A DNA stretch of 64,000 nt from JADHMP01 sp964386915 (GTDB lineage: Bacteria > Bacteroidota > Bacteroidia > Flavobacteriales > Flavobacteriaceae). This document shows, piece by piece, positions 59,196-64,000 of this stretch. Position 1 is the stretch's first letter; the number at the start of each line of letters is the position of its first letter. The notes beneath the pieces were generated by a model. It was not told the DNA's origin. It worked only from the letters and a program-made list of their open reading frames with translations, and did no database searches. A program made the position numbers and the translations under genes. The stretch spans positions 62,001-126,000 of the forward strand of contig CAYLUQ010000002.1 in assembly GCA_964386915.1 (NCBI GenBank), in the 5' to 3' direction.

Positions 59196-60127
59196 GTTCC
59201 TTTGGGAGCTATGATCCGAACTTCATCCAATTGAATCAATGCCCGCACAACGCCCGTAATAAGTTCGTGCAATGCATTGATGATGGGAGCTTTTAATTGG
59301 GCCTTGGAATAGATTAGACTAATTTCTCGCGCCGGAGCAGGTGCTTCAAAATTGCGCAAATTTTCTTTTGCTTTTTCACTCATATGCAGCGTTTGTAAGT
59401 AGGGGAGTAGTGTCATGCCCAATCCTTCATCGGCAAGATGTATTAGGGTTTCAAAGCTTCCGCTTTTCAAATCAAACTTAGGATGTTTTTGATTTTTGGT
59501 TTGGCAGAGATTTAAAACGTGTTGCTTAAAACAATGTCCGTCTTCTAACACAAGCATTTCTGTATTTTCTATGGCCTCTGTAGAGAGTGTTTTGCTTTTG
59601 GCCAATCCATGGGAGGGAGGCACATAGCCTACAAAGGGTTCATAATAGAGAGGTCTCTCATTAATTTTATCATGGTTAAGGGGAGTGGCAGCGATGCCAG
59701 CATCTAGTTTGCCCTCTATCAATAGCAGCTCCATGGTTTCTGTGGTGCGTTCTTCAATTTTAAGATCTACCTTAGGATATTTCTTAATAAATGTATTCAG
59801 AAAAAGAGGAAGAAGGGTTGGCATTACGGTGGGCAAAATGCCGAGGTGAAAAGGACCGGCTATCACCCCTTTTTGCATTGCCACTATATCCTCTACGCGT
59901 TGGGTTTCCTCTAATATAACCTTGATTTGGGTTAAGATTTTTTCTCCTATAGGCGTGGTTTTGATGGGCTTGGCATTTCGATTGAATAATTTGACACCCA
60001 GTTCCTCTTCCAGCTTTTGCACTTGCATGCTCAGGGTTGGTTGGGTTACAAAGGATTTTTCGGCAGCCAATGTGAAATTGCCATAACGTGCTACGGCGAG
60101 CGTATATTCAAGTTGCGTTATTGTCAT
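59192..60127 (-). CDS. oxyR: Hydrogen-peroxide-sensing LysR-type activator OxyR
   Basis: 311 residues. The LysR HTH spans residues 1-60 (LEYTLAVARYGNFTLAAEKS; FVTQPTLSMQVQKLEEELGV). The effector domain includes EDGHCFKQHVLNLC, whose cysteines fall at positions 199 and 208, the same numbers as the redox pair of E. coli OxyR. Peroxide would form the disulfide and switch on target genes; katG is the obvious local candidate. It has a perfect -7 box 20 nt upstream of its ATG. Confidence 0.95.
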   Translation of the reverse strand: MTITQLEYTLAVARYGNFTLAAEKSFVTQPTLSMQVQKLEEELGVKLFNRNAKPIKTTPIGEKILTQIKVILEETQRVEDIVAMQKGVIAGPFHLGILPTVMPTLLPLFLNTFIKKYPKVDLKIEERTTETMELLLIEGKLDAGIAATPLNHDKINERPLYYEPFVGYVPPSHGLAKSKTLSTEAIENTEMLVLEDGHCFKQHVLNLCQTKNQKHPKFDLKSGSFETLIHLADEGLGMTLLPYLQTLHMSEKAKENLRNFEAPAPAREISLIYSKAQLKAPIINALHELITGVVRALIQLDEVRIIAPKGT

Positions 60128-60147
60128 TTACATATCTTATTGTTTTG

Positions 60148-60155
60148 CAAATATA
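60148..60155 (-). promoter_or_regulatory. oxyR promoter, -7 box TATATTTG
   Basis: Perfect TAnnTTTG on the minus strand, 20 nt before the oxyR ATG. Two direct ATAGGT copies (60169-60174 and 60186-60191) lie just upstream. Confidence 0.6.
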
Positions 60156-60271
60156 ATAAGAAAATATTATAGGTAAGGATTATATATAGGTTTATCGCCT
60201 TTAAAAGCAGCTGTTAGTTCGGCTAAAAATAGAGTTTTACTTATTCTTATTATTAAAGGTATAATAAAAAC

Positions 60272-61043
60272 TTATTCATCTACAACTTCAACTTCCATAA
60301 ATACATTGTGAATAGGAGCCTCCCTGTTGTCAATAGGCAGTTTGTTGATTTGATCTACCACGTCCATCCCCTCAATTACTTTTCCAAAAGGAGTATAGCC
60401 ACCGTCTAAGTGATAGGCACCCGGAGATTGAACCACGATAAAAAATTCAAACGGAGATGCTCTTTTATAAGGATTTTCAATTTCACTACTAGGAACTGAT
60501 AAAACACCTCGGTGGTGGGAGTGTCCTTTCCGATTATCGTTGGTGAGCAAATAGCGCCCAATTTCTCCTCTTTTGCGCGACGTTTCATAGCTATCAGAAT
60601 TACCCCCTTGTATAATAAAATTGGGCACCACCCGATGAAAAGTAGTGCCGTTAAAATATTTTTTACGGGTTAAATAAATAAAATTTGCCCGATGATAGGG
60701 CGTGTCTTCAAAGAGTTCTACCAGAATATCTCCAAAGCGGGTTTTAATGCGAACCTTTTTTTCAGGATGCTCTTTGGCATAGTCAAAAAAGAAGGGAATC
60801 GCATTTTTGTCATCGAGTAAAAATGGTTTTTCTTCCTTTTGGTTTTCTTTTGCCGTTTCTTTTGCCNNNNNNNNNNNNNNNNNNNNNNNNNNNNNNNNNN
60901 NNNNNNNNNNNNNNNNNNNNNNNNNNNNNNNNNNNNNNNNNNNNNNNNNNNNNNNNNNNNNNNNNNTTAGAGGGCTGGTTTTGCCCACAATTCACCAAAA
61001 GTAACAGCCATAAAAGAGGAATGCTTATTTTTGAATAGCGCAT
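60272..61043 (-). CDS. Cyclophilin-type prolyl isomerase lipoprotein, interrupted by an assembly gap
   Basis: The ATG at 61043 opens RYSKISIPLLWLLLLVNCGQ, a lipoprotein signal with lipobox LLVNC. After six more codons the sequence becomes 100 N. On the other side the frame resumes with a Lys/Glu-rich linker (AKETAKENQKEEKPF) and a cyclophilin domain: VRIKTRFGDILVELFEDTPY, FNGTTFHRVVPNFIIQGGNS, HHRGVLSVPSSE, SPFEFFIVVQSPGAYHLDGG, FGKVIEGMDVVDQI. The two parts are out of phase if the gap is taken as exactly 100, so its true length must differ. Third prolyl isomerase lipoprotein of the window. Confidence 0.85.
60867..60966. other. Assembly gap of exactly 100 N
   Basis: A run of 100 ambiguous bases, the conventional size for a scaffold gap of unknown length. 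It interrupts the N-terminal linker of the cyclophilin lipoprotein gene. Confidence 0.99.
61026..61033 (+). promoter_or_regulatory. Promoter of the NUDIX gene, -7 box TATTTTTG
   Basis: Perfect TAnnTTTG with 8 nt before the ATG at 61042. The box lies within the first codons of the divergent cyclophilin gene. Confidence 0.6.
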
Positions 61044-61686
61044 GAAAAATTCTTTTTTTGAACAATTAGCTCTAAAATTACAAGAAATATCAGAAACCTC
61101 GGCCTTAGAGTCTTGGCCTATTGCCCCGCCTCATCGAAAAGAACTAGTGGAGCAAGCTCAATTAAAGAAAGACGCTTATAGACCTGCGGCTGTAATGATA
61201 TGTTGCTATCCCAATGAAGAAAATCAATATAGTTTTCCAGTAATTAAAAGACAAAATTATAAAGGTATTCATGCACATCAAATGGGACTACCTGGTGGCA
61301 AACCCCTCCCCGGTGATGACACCCTTTGGCATACGGCTCTTCGAGAATGTGAAGAGGAATTGGGCATTCAAGCCTCTCAAGTGCGCTATATTGGCACCTT
61401 ATCTGAAGTCTATATTCCTCCCAGCAAATTTAAGGTGACCCCCTTTGTGGCCCAGCTTGAATCAAAACCTAAATTTGTTTTAGAACAGCGAGAAGTGGCC
61501 CAAGTCTATCAATTGTCTTTACAAACACTCAGGGAGCAAGTCATTTCTTATCAACAAATGCAAATGGCAGATAAACTTGTGCGAATGCCAGGGTTTCAAT
61601 TGGAGTCCCAATTCATTTGGGGAGCAACCGCCATGATCCTTTATGAATTTAAAGAAATCCTAAAGGCGTTGAATGAAGGAAATTGA
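61042..61686 (+). CDS. NUDIX hydrolase, CoA pyrophosphatase type (NudL-like)
   Basis: 214 residues. An N-terminal helical segment leads to RPAAVMICCYPNEENQYSFP and the extended Nudix box GGKPLPGDDTLWHTALRECEEELG (about 83-106, REXXEE with Glu/Glu ligands), preceded by the CoA-enzyme motif HAHQMGLPGG. Family members cleave CoA and its derivatives to 3',5'-ADP and phosphopantetheine. The ATG shares CATG with the divergent cyclophilin gene. The next gene, plsC-like, has its own promoter overlapping the end of this one. Confidence 0.93.
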   Translation: MKNSFFEQLALKLQEISETSALESWPIAPPHRKELVEQAQLKKDAYRPAAVMICCYPNEENQYSFPVIKRQNYKGIHAHQMGLPGGKPLPGDDTLWHTALRECEEELGIQASQVRYIGTLSEVYIPPSKFKVTPFVAQLESKPKFVLEQREVAQVYQLSLQTLREQVISYQQMQMADKLVRMPGFQLESQFIWGATAMILYEFKEILKALNEGN

Positions 61687-61694
61687 TATCTTTG
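61687..61694 (+). promoter_or_regulatory. plsC-like gene promoter, -7 box TATCTTTG
   Basis: Perfect TAnnTTTG, 16 nt before the ATG at 61711, immediately after the NUDIX stop codon. Confidence 0.6.
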
Positions 61695-61710
61695 AGTAGA
61701 ATTTAAACGA

Positions 61711-62550
61711 ATGCTCCTCTTTAAAAGAAATCCTTTTGGACACTACTTGATTTTAAAAAAGTGGTTGATCCGATACTTGGGAATCATGACGCACCGTCGT
61801 TATCGGGGCTTTAATCAATTGCACATTGAAGGGTCAGAAATAATCAAAAATTTACCCGATACAAACGTGCTTTTTATTGCCAATCACCAAACCTACTTTG
61901 CCGATGTTGTGGCTATGTTTCATGTGTTCAATGCTAGTTTAAGTGGTCGCATAAATTCCATCAAAAATGTGGGCTACTTATGGCACCCTAAACTCAATAT
62001 TTATTTTGTGGCCGCTAAGGAAACCATGCGAGCGGGATTAATTCCTCGGATTTTAGCCTACGCCGGATCGGTTTCTATAGAACGAACCTGGAGAGAAGCG
62101 GGCAAAGACATTAAGCGTCCTGTAAAAATGAGTGACGTAAAGAACATTGGAACTGCCCTTCACGATGGTTGGGTCATTTCTTTTCCACAAGGCACCACCC
62201 GCCCTTTTCAACCGGTGAGAAGAGGAACTGCTCATATCATCAAAACCCATAAACCCATTGTAATTCCCATTGTGATTGATGGTTTTAGACGCTCGTTTGA
62301 TAAAAAGGGGTTGTTGATTAAGAAAAGAGGCATTCTACAATCCATGGTCATCAAACCCCCTATGGAGATTGATTATGACCAAGAAACTCCGGATGCTATC
62401 ATTGAAAAAATCCAATATGCCATTGAACAACACCCTTCGTTCTTAAAAGTGATTCCCAAAGAAGAGTTAGAAGCCCAGCGCCAATTGGATAAACAAAGAA
62501 GATGGGATTTTGATGAAAATTCTAAAACGGAATCAAAGCCGCACAACTGA
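61711..62550 (+). CDS. 1-acyl-sn-glycerol-3-phosphate acyltransferase family protein (PlsC-like)
   Basis: 279 residues. The acyltransferase motif I is FIANHQTYFADVVAMF (catalytic NHxxxxD), motif II about VKNVGYLWHPKLNIYFVAAK, motif III ISFPQGTTRPFQPVRRGTAH and motif IV IVIPIVIDGF. The product acylates lysophosphatidate or a related lipid on the inner face of the cytoplasmic membrane. The C-terminal 50 residues are charged. Its 3' end overlaps the convergent superoxide dismutase gene by 29 bp. Confidence 0.92.
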   Translation: MLLFKRNPFGHYLILKKWLIRYLGIMTHRRYRGFNQLHIEGSEIIKNLPDTNVLFIANHQTYFADVVAMFHVFNASLSGRINSIKNVGYLWHPKLNIYFVAAKETMRAGLIPRILAYAGSVSIERTWREAGKDIKRPVKMSDVKNIGTALHDGWVISFPQGTTRPFQPVRRGTAHIIKTHKPIVIPIVIDGFRRSFDKKGLLIKKRGILQSMVIKPPMEIDYDQETPDAIIEKIQYAIEQHPSFLKVIPKEELEAQRQLDKQRRWDFDENSKTESKPHN

Positions 62551-63250
62551 TTCTAGCTCCAGCAGCCCCCGATGGTTGGGAGGTCAAATCGTCTTCTCCT
62601 TGGTGCACAATGATGGCTTTTCCCATGATGTTTTTGGTTTCATCAGCACAGCCCAAACACCACAAATCGGTTTCAAATTTCACCATGCCGTGGCCAGAAG
62701 CATCGGCTTCAAAATTGCCAATATCGCCACGGTGAAACCCGCTTTCTGCTCCCCAAGAACCGTGATTTTCAAATGTTGGATTCCAATGTCCTCCTGTAGA
62801 TTTTCCGTCCTCTGAAGAACAATCCGCTTTTTCATGTAGGTGAATAGCGTGTGGTCCGGGGGTGAGTCCGTTTATATGCGCTTCTAACTTCACTTTTCCA
62901 TTGCTTTCCGTAAGGGTGACTTCTCCCTCGGTTTCGCTATTGCTTTTAGGGTCTAAGCCAAGTTTAATTTTCTTTACTTTTTCCTTTTTAGTGGCATCTG
63001 TTTGCTCATATTTTTGGGTAACTGTTTTTACCTTTTCAGTCACTTCGTCTTGTGCACCTTCAAAGATTTGAATTTCTTCAGATATCTTTCCGTTTTTATC
63101 AGTAATGATAGTAACGGTTGCTTTAGTGCCACTTTCAGTAGCATCCATTTTAACTTCAACTTTAATTTCTTCTGATTTTTCTTTTTTGTTTTGTTGACAA
63201 GCAAAAAGTAGCAGTGAGAACATAACAAGTAGGGCTGATGAAATACGCAT
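62522..63250 (-). CDS. Cu/Zn superoxide dismutase family lipoprotein with extra N-terminal domain
   Basis: 242 residues. Lipobox LLLFAC gives the acylated cysteine C18. Residues 20-98 form a separate charged region (ATVTIITDKNGKISEEIQIF). The SOD domain covers about 100-242: copper ligands H137, H139 (HAIHLHEKADC), H155 (GGHWNP) and H216 (IIVHQGEDD), zinc ligand H173 in FHRGDIGN, disulfide C144-C236 and active-site R233 (GARISC). It should dismutate superoxide in the periplasm or at the outer membrane. Convergent overlap with the acyltransferase gene. Confidence 0.93.
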   Translation of the reverse strand: MRISSALLVMFSLLLFACQQNKKEKSEEIKVEVKMDATESGTKATVTIITDKNGKISEEIQIFEGAQDEVTEKVKTVTQKYEQTDATKKEKVKKIKLGLDPKSNSETEGEVTLTESNGKVKLEAHINGLTPGPHAIHLHEKADCSSEDGKSTGGHWNPTFENHGSWGAESGFHRGDIGNFEADASGHGMVKFETDLWCLGCADETKNIMGKAIIVHQGEDDLTSQPSGAAGARISCAALIPF

Positions 63251-63344
63251 AACAATTAATTTAAATTTGTCTAAAGTTACGGCATTCTCAATTAATTATA
63301 AAAGAACAGAAGCCGCACGTTTGAATAAAAAACGAGCAAAGCCT

Positions 63345-63352
63345 TATCTTTG
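63345..63352 (+). promoter_or_regulatory. Promoter of the DUF3089 gene, -7 box TATCTTTG with -33 TTTG
   Basis: TTTG at 63320-63323 and TATCTTTG at 63345-63352 are 21 bp apart, a full Bacteroidota promoter. The ATG at 63366 follows after 13 nt. Confidence 0.75.
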
Positions 63353-63365
63353 TCTAAAATTGCAA

Positions 63366-64000
63366 ATGAAAAACATCTTGTTTTTAGGGCTATTTCTTGT
63401 GCTAGGCTGCAAAACCAATTATACCGTTGTACCTTTTGCGGAACAAGGCATTCCCACTCCACCAAACTATCAAAATCCAGAGGCCTGGGCTGTTTTGCCG
63501 GCGAGCTATCCAAAAGAAGCTACACTGTTGTCTAAAGAATCGCCTAACAAGGCTGTAGATGTGTTTTATGTTTACCCTACACTTTTAACCGATCGTAAAA
63601 ATACGGCGTGGAACGCAGATGTAACCCTAGAAGCAACACGACAGGAAGTTCTCAATACCCCTGTTCAATATCAAGCTTCCGCTTGGGCTGCCGCAGGAAA
63701 TGTATATGTTCCCTATTATCGGCAAGGCCATTATAGGGGCTATGTAAATCCCTATACAAGCGATGGAAAAAAAGCCTTTGCAGTGGCCTATGAAGATGTG
63801 AAGCGTGCTTTTACCTATTATTTAGAACACTACAACCAAGGCAAACCCATTATTTTAGCCAGTCATAGCCAAGGGAGTCACCATATCAAACAAATAGTAA
63901 AAGATTTTTTTGACAACACGCCTCTCCAAAACCAGCTGATTGCAGCTTATTTAGTGGGAATTAAAGTGCTTCCTGATGAATTTAAAACCATAAAGCCAAT
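63366..64000 (+). CDS. DUF3089 lipoprotein, alpha/beta-hydrolase-like, C-terminus beyond window
   Basis: 211 residues are visible before the right edge. Signal and lipobox end at LGLFLVLGC (C15). The mature part has AVDVFYVYPTLLTDRKNTAW, SAWAAAGNVYVPYYRQGHYR and the nucleophile elbow IILASHSQGSHH (SxSxG), as in DUF3089 proteins, which are annotated as lipase or esterase-like. The active serine is present; the Asp/His of the triad would be further downstream. Substrate unknown. Confidence 0.88.
   Translation, partial: MKNILFLGLFLVLGCKTNYTVVPFAEQGIPTPPNYQNPEAWAVLPASYPKEATLLSKESPNKAVDVFYVYPTLLTDRKNTAWNADVTLEATRQEVLNTPVQYQASAWAAAGNVYVPYYRQGHYRGYVNPYTSDGKKAFAVAYEDVKRAFTYYLEHYNQGKPIILASHSQGSHHIKQIVKDFFDNTPLQNQLIAAYLVGIKVLPDEFKTIKP

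Overview
This window is chromosomal DNA of a member of the Bacteroidota, most likely family Flavobacteriaceae. The evidence is a SusC/RagA-type TonB-dependent receptor, a gliding-motility lipoprotein (GldI), families largely confined to the phylum (DUF5606, DUF3810, DUF5683, OstA-like), Bacteroidota -7 promoter boxes (TAnnTTTG) instead of E. coli -10 boxes, almost no Shine-Dalgarno sequences, and the gene order recF - TPR - ribH - small TM protein - mutL - rhomboid - rhomboid - EEP phosphatase - WbqC - lepB - dapB - DUF5683 - parB - parA, which I recognise from flavobacterial genomes. The DNA is moderately AT-rich and densely packed. No prophage, insertion sequence, CRISPR array or rRNA operon was seen. 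Genus cannot be decided from the sequence alone.

Layout. 1-6.6 kb: 5'-part of a susC gene (minus strand, runs off the left edge), then a plus-strand operon of exported proteins: a sulfatase-modifying-factor-like protein, a Tat-exported Gfo/Idh/MocA oxidoreductase, a Tat-exported hydroxypyruvate-isomerase-like TIM barrel, and a nitronate monooxygenase. 6.6-13 kb: lysA, sucC, a small heat-shock gene with a sigma-54-type promoter, uvrB, and an orphan protein with protein-kinase-like motifs. 13-20.5 kb: tightly overlapping minus operon tsaC-cca-ctaA-pRiA4 ORF3-like; a GT2 glycosyltransferase; dapD; plus operon ruvX-def-DUF5606-mazG. 20.5-38.3 kb: long minus-strand block with a DUF349 protein, aroE and two tandem DUF368 transporters, a TPR protein, class III aminotransferase, OstA-like protein, purA, a Fur-family regulator, a RelA/SpoT homologue, a SpoU methyltransferase, DUF3810, a cyclophilin-FKBP fusion, gldI and a DHH phosphoesterase.

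38.4-52.6 kb: ndk, the recF operon, the ribH-mutL-rhomboid operon, and the minus-strand lepB/dapB/parBA block followed by an FtsB/DivIC-like gene. 52.6-64 kb: cytochrome c plus a PQQ-type sugar dehydrogenase, katG, two tRNA-Pro genes, a PadR/PspC pair, a 63-aa gene, oxyR, a cyclophilin lipoprotein interrupted by a 100-N assembly gap, a NUDIX CoA pyrophosphatase, a PlsC acyltransferase, a Cu/Zn superoxide dismutase lipoprotein and the start of a DUF3089 lipoprotein.

Functional themes: three lysine/diaminopimelate genes (lysA, dapD, dapB) lie apart from each other. An oxidative-stress group (katG, oxyR, sodC-like, fur/perR-like) sits mostly in the last 10 kb. Envelope biogenesis and folding are represented by OstA, LepB, GldI, three lipoprotein prolyl isomerases and the DUF368 pair. 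Many genes have a -7 box only 4-12 nt before the start codon, which predicts leaderless or near-leaderless mRNAs. Every convergent gene pair ends with overlapping or nearly touching stop codons, and only two classical intrinsic terminators were found (after hsp20 and katG). The best candidates for something undescribed are the kinase-like orphan at 11950-13014, the sigma-54/hsp20 control region at 9187-9258, the PadR operator region at 58890-58932 and the divergent genes that share one CATG for both start codons at 61041-61044.
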